NCBI GenBank assembly: GCA_910577555.1
Contig: CAJTLF010000026.1
Coordinates: 1-12,690, forward strand
Origin: an uncultured Christensenella sp.
GTDB taxonomy: Bacteria; Bacillota; Clostridia; Christensenellales; Borkfalkiaceae
DNA: 12,690 nt
Direction of reading: 5' to 3'
A program made the position numbers and the translations under genes. Below are positions 5,053 to 12,029 of this stretch, in pieces. Within the stretch, counting starts at the first letter, position 1. Every line of letters begins with the position of its first letter. A model generated the notes under the pieces. The model made no database searches. It was not told the origin of the DNA and was given only the letters and a program-made list of their open reading frames with translations.

Positions 5053-6855
5053 ATGAAAAAACTGACAAGCGAAACACTCAGACAACTCTATCTCCAATTT
5101 TTCAAGAGCAAGGGACACGCGGTAATTCCTTCCGCGTCGCTCATTCCCGAAAACGACCCCACCGTGTTGTTTACCACGGCGGGAATGCACCCGCTCGTTC
5201 CCTATCTTTTGGGCGAAAAGCACCCCGCGGGCAACAGGCTGTGCGACGTGCAGAAGTGCGTCCGCACGGGCGATATAGACGAAGTGGGCGACAGCTCGCA
5301 CTGCACTTTTTTCGAAATGCTCGGCAACTGGTCGCTGGGCGACTACTTTAAAGAGAAGATGATACCGTGGTCGTTCGAGTTTTTAACTTCACCCGAATAT
5401 CTCGGCATACCCGTAAAGGATATCGCGGTAACCTGCTTTGCGGGCGACAAGGACTGCCCCAAGGACGAAGAGAGCGCGAAGCTCTGGCGCGAGTGCGGAA
5501 TACTCCCCGAAAATATCTATTTCCTGCCCAAGAGCGGCAACTGGTGGGGTCCCGCAGGCACCACGGGTCCGTGCGGTCCCGATACCGAAATGCACGTAAT
5601 CCGCAACCACGCGGAAGCCGATAAATTAGGCGAGTACGACTTCGAAAAAGCTCCCGCGGGAACCTTCCTTGAAATCTGGAACGACGTATTCATGCAGTAC
5701 AACAAGACTGCCGAAGGCTCGTATGAACCGCTCAGACAGAAAAACGTTGATACGGGTATGGGGCTTGAGCGCACGCTGTGCATTTTAAACGGCAAATCGA
5801 GCGTGTACGAAACGGATATTTTCGAAAAGGCTATCCAAAGCATAGAAAAACTTACGGGCAGAAAGTACGGCGAAAGCGAAGAAATAACCCGCGCTTTCCG
5901 CGTCGTTTTAGACCACGTTCGCACGGCAACCTTTATGCTCGGCGACGTAAAGGGAATAGCCCCGTCCAATACAGACCAGGGCTATATCCTGCGCAGAATA
6001 ATCCGCCGCGCGGTGCGTTTCGGCAGAAATATAGGCTTACCGCAAGGCTCTTTGAGCAAAATTTCGGCAACTATAATAGATAAATACGCCGAAGTATATC
6101 CCGAACTCGTCAAAAATTCGGGCAGAGTTTACGAAGAACTCGAAAAGGAAGAAAACAAATTCTCGAAAACCCTTCAGCAGGGCATAAGGGAATTTGATAA
6201 AGTAGTTTCCGCACTCCCCGCCGGCGGCGTAATAGACGGCGTAACCGCTTTCCATCTCTACGATACTTACGGCTTCCCCGTGGAAATTACGGGCGAAATG
6301 GCGCGTGAAAAGGGTATGACGGTAGACGCAAAGGGCTACGAAGCGGCGTATGCCGAGCATCAGGCAAAATCCCGCGCGGGCAGCGAGCAGAAATTCGCCT
6401 GCGGACTTGCCGACCACAAGGAGCTTACCACCAACTTGCACACGGCAACGCACCTGTTGCACGCCGCTTTGAAAAAGGTATGCTCGCCCGATATAGAACA
6501 GCGCGGCAGTAACATTACGGAAGAGCGTCTGCGCTTCGACTTCAACTTCGCGCGCAAGCTCACTCCCGAAGAAGTGGCGGAAGTGGAAAGGCTGATAAAC
6601 GAGCAAATCTCTCTCGATATCCCCGTCGTTATGCGTGAAATGACGCTCGAACAGGCAAAGGCGGAGGGCTTTACGGGGCTTTTCGAAAGCAAGTACGGGG
6701 AAAAGGTAAAAACTTATTCCATAGGCGAGTTTTCAAAGGAAATCTGCGGCGGTCCGCACGCCGAAAAAACCGGTCTTTTGGGTAAATTCAAAATCGCCAA
6801 GCAGGAAAACGTTTCCGCGGGCGTAAAGCGCATAAAGGCAATCTTAACGAAATAA
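5053..6855 (+). CDS. alaS: Alanyl-tRNA synthetase, short form without C-Ala domain
   Basis: This class II synthetase charges tRNA-Ala and should hydrolyse mischarged Ser- or Gly-tRNA-Ala. The catalytic core is clear: FTTAGM (40-45), CDVQKCVRTGDIDEVGDSSH (64-83), FFEMLGNWS (86-94), GPAGTTGPCGPDTEM (166-180), VDTGMGLER (232-240) and YILRRIIRRAVR (311-322). The editing zinc site is present as HTATH (H463, H467) and CGGPH (C565, H569); P replaces the usual T in CGGTH. The spacing H463 to C565 equals that in E. coli AlaRS (H564 to C666). However, GFPVEIT (407-413) to the HxxxH is only about 50 residues, roughly 110 fewer than usual, and the protein ends about 30 residues after CGGPH, so the C-terminal DHHA1/C-Ala domain is missing. 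The reading frame is intact. Similar compact AlaRS enzymes exist in some bacterial lineages. Confidence 0.93.
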   Translation: MKKLTSETLRQLYLQFFKSKGHAVIPSASLIPENDPTVLFTTAGMHPLVPYLLGEKHPAGNRLCDVQKCVRTGDIDEVGDSSHCTFFEMLGNWSLGDYFKEKMIPWSFEFLTSPEYLGIPVKDIAVTCFAGDKDCPKDEESAKLWRECGILPENIYFLPKSGNWWGPAGTTGPCGPDTEMHVIRNHAEADKLGEYDFEKAPAGTFLEIWNDVFMQYNKTAEGSYEPLRQKNVDTGMGLERTLCILNGKSSVYETDIFEKAIQSIEKLTGRKYGESEEITRAFRVVLDHVRTATFMLGDVKGIAPSNTDQGYILRRIIRRAVRFGRNIGLPQGSLSKISATIIDKYAEVYPELVKNSGRVYEELEKEENKFSKTLQQGIREFDKVVSALPAGGVIDGVTAFHLYDTYGFPVEITGEMAREKGMTVDAKGYEAAYAEHQAKSRAGSEQKFACGLADHKELTTNLHTATHLLHAALKKVCSPDIEQRGSNITEERLRFDFNFARKLTPEEVAEVERLINEQISLDIPVVMREMTLEQAKAEGFTGLFESKYGEKVKTYSIGEFSKEICGGPHAEKTGLLGKFKIAKQENVSAGVKRIKAILTK

Positions 6856-6875
6856 AACTATAAAATGGGGACGGC

Positions 6876-8210
6876 GTGAAAGAAGAAATCTGCGAAGCTT
6901 CGGAAGAAGAACAACTTAAAACGGACGAAGCGGAAAATTCCGTTGAAAACGAACCCGCCGTCCAACCCGCGGCGGAAGAAATAAAAGAAGAAGAGATAAA
7001 AGAAGAACGGGCGGAAATTCAAAAGCCCGCAAAAAAGGATAAAAGGGAAAGCGTGGACGAAGTTCTGAAAAACTTCGAAAGCGCTCCCATTGAACCGCCC
7101 AAAAAGAAAAAATACGGCTGGGTAGGCACGGTGTTGTTGCTCGCGGTAATAGCGGTCGGCATTTACCTTATGTTCAGTATCGTAGGCGAAATGGGCGAAA
7201 TGAAAACGCTGGGCGAAGTTCTCGCGGGCAGCGACTGGCGTTACTTCCTAATCTCGATAGCCGTACTTTTGGGCGTGCTGTTCTTCGACTGGATGAAGTA
7301 CGCCGTAATCATGAAGACCACCACGGGCAAATTCAGCCCGCGCACCACTTTAAAAGTTTCACTGCTCGGCAAGTTTTACGATAACGTAACCCCGTTCGCG
7401 GCGGGCGGTCAGCCCATGCAGATTTATTATCTGCACAAAAAGGGCTATTCCGGCGGCATATCCAGCGCGGTAGTGCTTATAAAATACTTCGCTAATATGT
7501 TCTGCTGGACTTTAATCTGCCTGCTGTTGATGGCTTGCAACACGGGCGTTTTAGCGGGTATGGGCGACGACGCGTGGCAAAAAACCATTATGATTGCCGC
7601 GTGGATAGGACTCTTCGTCAATATGCTTTTGCCTATGATGGTAGTGGTTTTCGCCATTTTTCCCAGGGTAGCGCACGCTCTCACGTCCTTTGCGGTCAAT
7701 ATCGGCTTTAAAGTCAAAATCGTAAAGGATAAGGAAAAGTCGATGGCAAAGGCGCAGAAAACGGTTAGCGACTTCCGCAACGGCTTCAAGGTAATGTCGC
7801 GCAGTCCGCTCGGCTTTATCGCTCTCATTCTGTGTTGCGTTACGGAAGTTCTGCTCACTTATTCGTTGCCGTTTTTCGTGCTTAACACCTTTTCCGCGCT
7901 CCCCGCGGGTGAAAGCAGTAATTTCGGAATGCTTATAACGGTTATGGCTCTCAACGTATACGCCGCGCAGTCTGTAACGGTAGTGCCGTCCCCCGGCAAT
8001 TCGGGCGCGCTGGAAGTGGTAATAACCAAGGCGTTCGCAACCGTAGTAACGGTCGCCGCTCTCCCGTGGGCAGTGCTTACCTGGCGTTTCGCGGTGTATT
8101 ATATATATATAGTAATAGGTATAGGCTTAACGGTATTCGAGTTTATCCGTAAACTCGTCCGCGCCCGCCGCGCCCAAAAAGCCGAACGTAACGAAAATAT
8201 CGAAAGTTAA
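6876..8210 (+). CDS. MprF-type flippase-like membrane protein (LPG_synthase_TM family)
   Basis: This 444-residue integral membrane protein resembles the UPF0104/LPG_synthase_TM family, which includes the N-terminal lipid-flippase half of MprF. About 80 charged residues (many E and K, with EEIKEEEIKEERAE near 34-47) precede the first membrane helix (82-104). Further helices lie near 122-145, 196-224, 236-263, 312-336, 349-368, 380-402 and 404-424. Family motifs are DNVTPFAAGGQPMQIYYL (169-186) and PSPGNSGALE (371-380). The aminoacyl-transferase half of MprF is absent. The start is a GTG with GGGGA upstream (6867-6871); no in-frame ATG exists before residue 99, inside helix 1. It lies 20 nt after alaS, and its role is likely transport or flipping of a lipid, possibly a glycolipid made by the convergent glycosyltransferases. 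Confidence 0.85.
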   Translation: MKEEICEASEEEQLKTDEAENSVENEPAVQPAAEEIKEEEIKEERAEIQKPAKKDKRESVDEVLKNFESAPIEPPKKKKYGWVGTVLLLAVIAVGIYLMFSIVGEMGEMKTLGEVLAGSDWRYFLISIAVLLGVLFFDWMKYAVIMKTTTGKFSPRTTLKVSLLGKFYDNVTPFAAGGQPMQIYYLHKKGYSGGISSAVVLIKYFANMFCWTLICLLLMACNTGVLAGMGDDAWQKTIMIAAWIGLFVNMLLPMMVVVFAIFPRVAHALTSFAVNIGFKVKIVKDKEKSMAKAQKTVSDFRNGFKVMSRSPLGFIALILCCVTEVLLTYSLPFFVLNTFSALPAGESSNFGMLITVMALNVYAAQSVTVVPSPGNSGALEVVITKAFATVVTVAALPWAVLTWRFAVYYIYIVIGIGLTVFEFIRKLVRARRAQKAERNENIES

Positions 8211-8220
8211 TAAATTAAAC

Positions 8221-8249
8221 AGCCGCGGCTCTTTAGAGCCGCGGCTTTC
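8221..8249. terminator. Hairpin between convergent genes, terminator
   Basis: An 11-bp perfect GC-rich stem (8221-8231 with 8236-8246) has a TTTA loop. The T tail is short on the plus strand (TTTC), while the minus strand continues with GTTTAATTT. It lies between the stop codons of the flippase-like gene (8210) and the glycosyltransferase gene (8259), so it probably ends both transcripts. Confidence 0.85.
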
Positions 8250-8258
8250 AATATTATC

Positions 8259-9491
8259 TTATTTTCTTTTTTCGGTTTTGTCAGCCGCTTTCACGGCGCA
8301 CTCAACCCGCTTTTTAACCTGTTTGAAATCGATATTTTCGCTTAAAATTCCGGAATAATCGGCTTTCGGCTGTGCGGCGATAATTTTCGCAAATTCTCCT
8401 ATCGCGTCCCTTTTAAAGGGGGCGGAGTTTTTAGTCATCTGCTCGCGCAAATCCTTGCGGTTCATAAGCTTCAGAAGATTTTCCTTCAAGGTTTTGCCGT
8501 TCTTAAACGATAACGCCGCGCCCTTTGCTTTAAAGTAAACCAGATTATATTTTTCCTGGGCCACCAGCTTTTCGGTTATCAGCATTGGCAAGCCCTTGTT
8601 AATCATTTCGGTTACGCTCGTTCCGCCGAACTTATTCAGTATAACGTCCGCCGCGGACATGTAGGTGGGAATTTCGGTCGTAAACCCAACGTTCAGCACC
8701 TTAATCCCGCGCGGCGGCTTAAACGCCGCAACTTTTTTAAATCCCGCTTCGTTCTTGCCGTTAATCATTATAATCTGGGCTTCGCACCCGTCCAACGCTT
8801 TAACGGTCTGTTTGAAAATTTTAAACCCGCCGTTCCAATGCCCGCCGCCGAACATAATCATCACGGTAAAGTCGTCTTTGTCCAGCTTTAAAATTTCCCG
8901 CGCTTTCGCCTTATCCATAACTTCCAGCGTCCGCCCGTTCACGGGCAAGCCTATGGGCAAAAGCTGTTCGCGCCTGTAACCTTTGTAAAGACTGTAATCT
9001 ATAAAATCGTCGTTGGGTATAACGAAATAATCCACGCCCACGCCCGATTCCCAGAATGGAGTCAAAACGTAGTCCAACGCGGCGGAAAAGCTCACGAAAG
9101 GCAGGTTATACGCAAGCTTCAAATCGGTTATAGCCATCGCTCCGTAGAAGTGCGACGCGTAAATAACGTCGGGCTGAAATTCGAGTATCTCTTTCAACAG
9201 CCCTTCCACGCAGGATAACGCCACGCCCTGCGAAGGGGATGAGTATCTTTTTTTTGGCGGCGCGTTCAGGTATTTGTTAAAAAACGCGTCGTAAATTTTA
9301 GGCAGCTTGCTCACCGCCAGATTATACCCGCCGTCGGCAACCCACACGTTAAGCTTAGTGGAGTAAGCTTTAAGCAAATCCACTATTTTAACTTCCATGC
9401 CGCCCAGCTCTTCCAGCTTTTTTTTCATAGCCGCAGAGCAGGCGTTATGACCGTTGCCGGCAGTAACGGTAAGTATCAATACTTTCTTCAT
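8259..9491 (-). CDS. MGDG synthase/UgtP-family glycosyltransferase, copy 1
   Basis: This 410-residue GT-B glycosyltransferase likely moves a sugar from a nucleotide sugar onto diacylglycerol or a related membrane lipid at the inner face of the membrane. The N-terminal MGDG_synth-type domain starts with VLILTVTAGNGHNA (4-17), the equivalent of the GxGH motif, and continues through QPDVIYASHFYGAMAITDL (106-124) and ALDYVLTPFWESGVGVDYF (138-156). Family landmarks next are GLPV (181-184), MFGGGHWNGG (213-222) and NVGFTTEIPTYMSAADVI (267-284). A sugar-nucleotide loop NKFGGTSVTE (286-295), usually KPGG, and a final AQEKYN (311-316) follow. The C-terminus is lysine-rich, fitting membrane association. 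Its ATG overlaps the stop of the upstream paralogue by one base (TAATG), so translation is probably coupled. Confidence 0.86.
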   Translation of the reverse strand: MKKVLILTVTAGNGHNACSAAMKKKLEELGGMEVKIVDLLKAYSTKLNVWVADGGYNLAVSKLPKIYDAFFNKYLNAPPKKRYSSPSQGVALSCVEGLLKEILEFQPDVIYASHFYGAMAITDLKLAYNLPFVSFSAALDYVLTPFWESGVGVDYFVIPNDDFIDYSLYKGYRREQLLPIGLPVNGRTLEVMDKAKAREILKLDKDDFTVMIMFGGGHWNGGFKIFKQTVKALDGCEAQIIMINGKNEAGFKKVAAFKPPRGIKVLNVGFTTEIPTYMSAADVILNKFGGTSVTEMINKGLPMLITEKLVAQEKYNLVYFKAKGAALSFKNGKTLKENLLKLMNRKDLREQMTKNSAPFKRDAIGEFAKIIAAQPKADYSGILSENIDFKQVKKRVECAVKAADKTEKRK

Positions 9492-10213
9492 TATTTCCCG
9501 TTTTTCCGCCGTTCTTTCTTATCGGCGGCTTTAAGCGCGCGCTTCACGCGCTTTTTTATTTCCTTTTCGTCGATTTTACCTGCGTCCGCGTCGCCGTAAT
9601 CTGCGGGCGGCTGTTTTAAAATAAACTCCGCAAGCTCGCGCATCGCGTCCGTTCTCAAAGGCAGGGTATTTTTAGTCATTTCCGCCCGCTTTTCGGGGTC
9701 GTCCATAAGTAAAAGCAGCTTTTCTTTCAGCTCTTTCGCGTTTTTAAATGAAAGCGCAACGCCCTTGCTCTTGGCGTATTCAAGGTTACACCGTTCCTGA
9801 GCCACCAGCTTTTCGGTAACCAGCATAGGCACGCCCTTGTTTATAATCTCGGTAGTGCTTGCACCCCCGCACTTATTTAATATGACGTCCGCCGCCGACA
9901 TATACGTGGGAATTTCGGTCGTGAACCCAACGTTCAGCACCTTTATCCCGTCGGGCAGCTTGCCCTGTTCAACCGTTTTATAACAATACCCGTCCTTGCC
10001 GTTTATCATTATAATCTGCGCCTTTCTGCCCTTTAACGCCTTTAAAAGCATCTTGAAAATGCTGTATCCGCCGTGCCAGTGTCCGCCGCCGAACATAATC
10101 ATAACGGTAAAACGGTCTTTATCCAGCTTTAAAATTTCCCGCGCCTTCGCCTTATCCATAACCTCCAGCGTCCGCCCGTCAACGGGCAGTCCCACGGGCA
10201 AAAGCTGTTCGCG
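8881..10213. repeat. Block of near-identical DNA shared by the tandem glycosyltransferases
   Basis: Positions 8881-8972 and 10122-10213 align without gaps and agree at 84 of 92 bases by hand count. In contrast the first 78 bases after the initial codons agree at about 58. The block encodes the hinge between the two GT-B domains. A second well-conserved stretch lies near 8658-8710 and 9898-9950. The copies are direct repeats 1241 bp apart. Confidence 0.7.
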
Positions 10214-10732
10214 TTTAAAACCTTTTCGTATAAAACGGTCTGTAAGCCCGGGAGTGGGCAAAGTAAAGTAGTCTACGCCCACGCACGATTCCCAGAACGG
10301 CGCAACCGTATAGTCCAGATTTGACGCAATACAGGTCGCGGGCAGGTCGAATATAAGTCGTAAATCGGTAACGGCGATAGCTCCGTAATACTGCGTGGAG
10401 TAAATAACGTCGGGCTTGAACAGTAGTATTTCACGGTAAAGTCCGCCTATGCACGAGAGCACCGCACCCTGCGAAGGGCATAAGTATCTGCGCGACGGCG
10501 ACCTTTTTTCATACAAATGGTAAAAAGCGTCGTAAACGGCGGGAAATTTCCCCACCGCCAGATTATATCCGGCGTTTGAAATCCAGGCGTTCAGCCTGTC
10601 GGAATACTCTTCGAGTATATTTATAATTTTAACTTCGACGCCGCCGTCCAGCTTTTCCAGCTGTTGTTTCATGCGCGCCGCGCACGCGTTGTGCGCGTTT
10701 CCGGCGGTAACCGTCAATATAAGAACTCTCAT
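9491..10732 (-). CDS. MGDG synthase/UgtP-family glycosyltransferase, copy 2
   Basis: This 413-residue paralogue of the downstream gene has the same layout. The N-terminal motif reads LTVTAGNAHNA, with GNAH where copy 1 has GNGH. The middle of the protein shows PVGLPVDGRTLEVMDKAKAR, almost identical to copy 1, then MFGGGHWHGG and NVGFTTEIPTYMSAADVI. The sugar-nucleotide loop is NKCGGASTTE, and AQERCN follows. The C-terminus is very basic (KKRVKRALKAADKKERRKNGK region), likely binding acidic lipids. It is the first gene of a two-gene operon with its own promoter at 10786-10821. The ATG at 10732 is preceded on the minus strand by AAAGG. Each copy may use a different acceptor or add successive sugars; that is inference. 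Confidence 0.86.
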   Translation of the reverse strand: MRVLILTVTAGNAHNACAARMKQQLEKLDGGVEVKIINILEEYSDRLNAWISNAGYNLAVGKFPAVYDAFYHLYEKRSPSRRYLCPSQGAVLSCIGGLYREILLFKPDVIYSTQYYGAIAVTDLRLIFDLPATCIASNLDYTVAPFWESCVGVDYFTLPTPGLTDRFIRKGFKREQLLPVGLPVDGRTLEVMDKAKAREILKLDKDRFTVMIMFGGGHWHGGYSIFKMLLKALKGRKAQIIMINGKDGYCYKTVEQGKLPDGIKVLNVGFTTEIPTYMSAADVILNKCGGASTTEIINKGVPMLVTEKLVAQERCNLEYAKSKGVALSFKNAKELKEKLLLLMDDPEKRAEMTKNTLPLRTDAMRELAEFILKQPPADYGDADAGKIDEKEIKKRVKRALKAADKKERRKNGK

Positions 10733-10785
10733 TTTCAGCCTTTAAGGTTAATTCTCTTCGTCAATAGGCAAAGGGTACGCTCTGC

Positions 10786-10821
10786 CAAAGGCATTATAAC
10801 ATATAGTATACGAAATTGCAA
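10786..10821 (-). promoter_or_regulatory. Promoter of the glycosyltransferase pair
   Basis: On the minus strand, TTGCAA (10821 to 10816) and a perfect TATAAT (10798 to 10793) are separated by 17 bp. The predicted start near 10786 gives a leader of about 54 nt. Confidence 0.7.
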
Positions 10822-10929
10822 AATATTTTTTTCGGTTGGGCAAAATTCGACAAAAAAACCCGCCTTTGCGGACAAAATAAAAATAATTCAAAATTTATAA
10901 AAAACTTTCCAAACGCAACACAAAACGGC

Positions 10930-10965
10930 TTGACAGAACTTTTATAAAATAATAAAATAGGTTTA
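10930..10965 (+). promoter_or_regulatory. Promoter of rplM-rpsI
   Basis: A perfect -35 box TTGACA (10930-10935) and TAAAAT (10953-10958) have a 17-bp spacer. AT-rich sequence upstream (10871-10918) could act as an UP element. The predicted start near 10965 leaves a 58-nt leader. Confidence 0.82.
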
Positions 10966-10978
10966 CTATCTTGAATGA

Positions 10979-11004
10979 CGCGTAAAGCGGCACAAAATTG
11001 CCGC
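10979..11004 (+). promoter_or_regulatory. Hairpin in the rplM leader, possible L13 autoregulatory site
   Basis: GCGGCA (10987-10992) pairs with TGCCGC (10999-11004) around a 6-nt loop, 18 nt before the ATG. A small alternative stem, CGC (10979-10981) with GCG (10987-10989), would compete with it. Bacillota often carry an L13-binding leader here, and the position fits, but I cannot confirm the family consensus. Confidence 0.45.
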
Positions 11005-11022
11005 ATATAATAAGGAGCAGAT

Positions 11023-11454
11023 ATGAAAACCTATATGGCTAAGGCGGAGACAGTTGAAAGAAAGTGGTACGTCGTAGACGCTGCGGGCGTTCCGCTCGGA
11101 AGACTTGCGTCCAAAGTGGCGTCAATTCTCCGCGGTAAAAACAAGCCTACTTTTACGCCCAACGTAGACACGGGCGATTTCGTCATAGTTCTCAACAGCG
11201 ACAAAGTCGCTCTCACGGGTAAAAAACTCGACGATAAATTTTACAGATATCACACCGGCTACATCGGCGGACTTAAAGAAATTTCTTACAAAAAGTTACT
11301 TGCCGAAAAGAGCGACCTTGCCGTTTACGAAGCGGTAAAGGGTATGTTGCCCAAGAATTCTCTCGGCAGAGATATGATTAAAAAGCTCAGAGTATACAAG
11401 GGTGCAGAGCATAACCACGCGGCGCAAAAGCCCGTTGAACTCAAATTATTCTAA
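11023..11454 (+). CDS. rplM: 50S ribosomal protein L13
   Basis: This 143-residue protein is the usual L13 length and binds 23S rRNA early in large-subunit assembly. Family signatures are MKTYMAKAETVERKWYVVDA at the N-terminus, PLGRLASKVASILRGK, FTPNVDTGDFVIV, YRYHTGYIGGL and GMLPKNSLGRDMIKKLRVYKG. AGGAG at 11013-11017 fixes the start. It is followed after 15 nt by rpsI, the conserved bacterial gene pair. Confidence 0.98.
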   Translation: MKTYMAKAETVERKWYVVDAAGVPLGRLASKVASILRGKNKPTFTPNVDTGDFVIVLNSDKVALTGKKLDDKFYRYHTGYIGGLKEISYKKLLAEKSDLAVYEAVKGMLPKNSLGRDMIKKLRVYKGAEHNHAAQKPVELKLF

Positions 11455-11469
11455 TCAGGGGAGAGAGAT

Positions 11470-11883
11470 ATGGCAAAGGCTAATTTGAAGAAAAAGCTGC
11501 AATTTTGGGGAACGGGCAGAAGAAAGAAGGCAATCGCCCGCGTCCGCCTTATACCCGCAGGTTCGGGTAACATACAAATTAACGACAGGGCTTTCGAAGA
11601 TTACTTCCCCCAGTCCGTTTTGCAATACGTAGTAAAACAGCCCTTAACCCTTTTGGGCGTAGAAGCTAAGTACGACGTTTTGGTAAACGTATACGGCGGC
11701 GGCTACACGGGACAGGCAAACGCAATCCGTTTAGGCGTTGCAAGAGCGTTGTTGCAGGCGGAAGAAGGCAGCCGCCCCGCGTTGAAGAAGGAAGGCTTCT
11801 TAACCCGCGACCCCAGAGTCAAGGAAAGAAAGAAGTACGGCTTGAAAAAAGCACGCCGCGCTCCGCAGTTCTCCAAGAGATAA
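11470..11883 (+). CDS. rpsI: 30S ribosomal protein S9
   Basis: S9 lies in the head of the small subunit, with its C-terminal tail reaching the P-site tRNA. The 137-residue protein shows FWGTGRRKKAIARVRL, GSGNIQINDRAFEDYFP, VNVYGGGYTGQANAIRLGVARAL and the conserved end RRAPQFSKR. The N-terminus is about eight residues longer than in many orthologues (MAKANLKKKLQ), but GGGGAGAG directly ahead of the ATG supports this start. It is the second gene of the rplM operon and is followed by a terminator. Confidence 0.98.
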   Translation: MAKANLKKKLQFWGTGRRKKAIARVRLIPAGSGNIQINDRAFEDYFPQSVLQYVVKQPLTLLGVEAKYDVLVNVYGGGYTGQANAIRLGVARALLQAEEGSRPALKKEGFLTRDPRVKERKKYGLKKARRAPQFSKR

Positions 11884-11902
11884 TTTCAAAATACCGTTCA
11901 TC

Positions 11903-11931
11903 AAGCTCCGTGCATATGCGCGGAGCTTTTT
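11903..11931 (+). terminator. Intrinsic terminator of rplM-rpsI
   Basis: AAGCTCCG (11903-11910) pairs with CGGAGCTT (11921-11928), extended inward by three more pairs including one G-T, and runs into TTTTT (11927-11931). It starts 20 nt after the rpsI stop. Confidence 0.93.
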
Positions 11932-11969
11932 GTATAAAAAATTCATTTACAAAATTTTCCTTTGCAATA

Positions 11970-12005
11970 TTGAAATTCGCAACCGAGTATGATATAATAA
12001 TAAAA
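11970..12005 (+). promoter_or_regulatory. Promoter of the four-helix membrane protein gene
   Basis: TTGAAA (11970-11975) and a perfect TATAAT (11993-11998) are separated by 17 bp. TG at 11990-11991 gives an extended -10. The predicted start is near 12005. It is the closest match to sigma-A consensus among the non-ribosomal genes here. Confidence 0.8.
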
Positions 12006-12029
12006 AACCTTTGAAGGAGAACTTTTATT

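Noticed and set aside
6037..6606. 189-codon minus-strand open frame inside alaS
   Set aside because: It is a shadow produced by codon bias of the well-supported alaS gene; no ribosome site or family signature.
10851..10871. Terminator-like hairpin on the minus strand (CCGC-AAAG-GCGG then seven T)
   Set aside because: The stem is only four pairs and lies upstream of the minus-strand promoter, with no minus-strand gene feeding into it.
10794..11006. 70-codon minus-strand frame between the glycosyltransferase and rplM
   Set aside because: It overlaps both promoters and the rplM leader, with low-complexity F/C-rich translation and no ribosome site.
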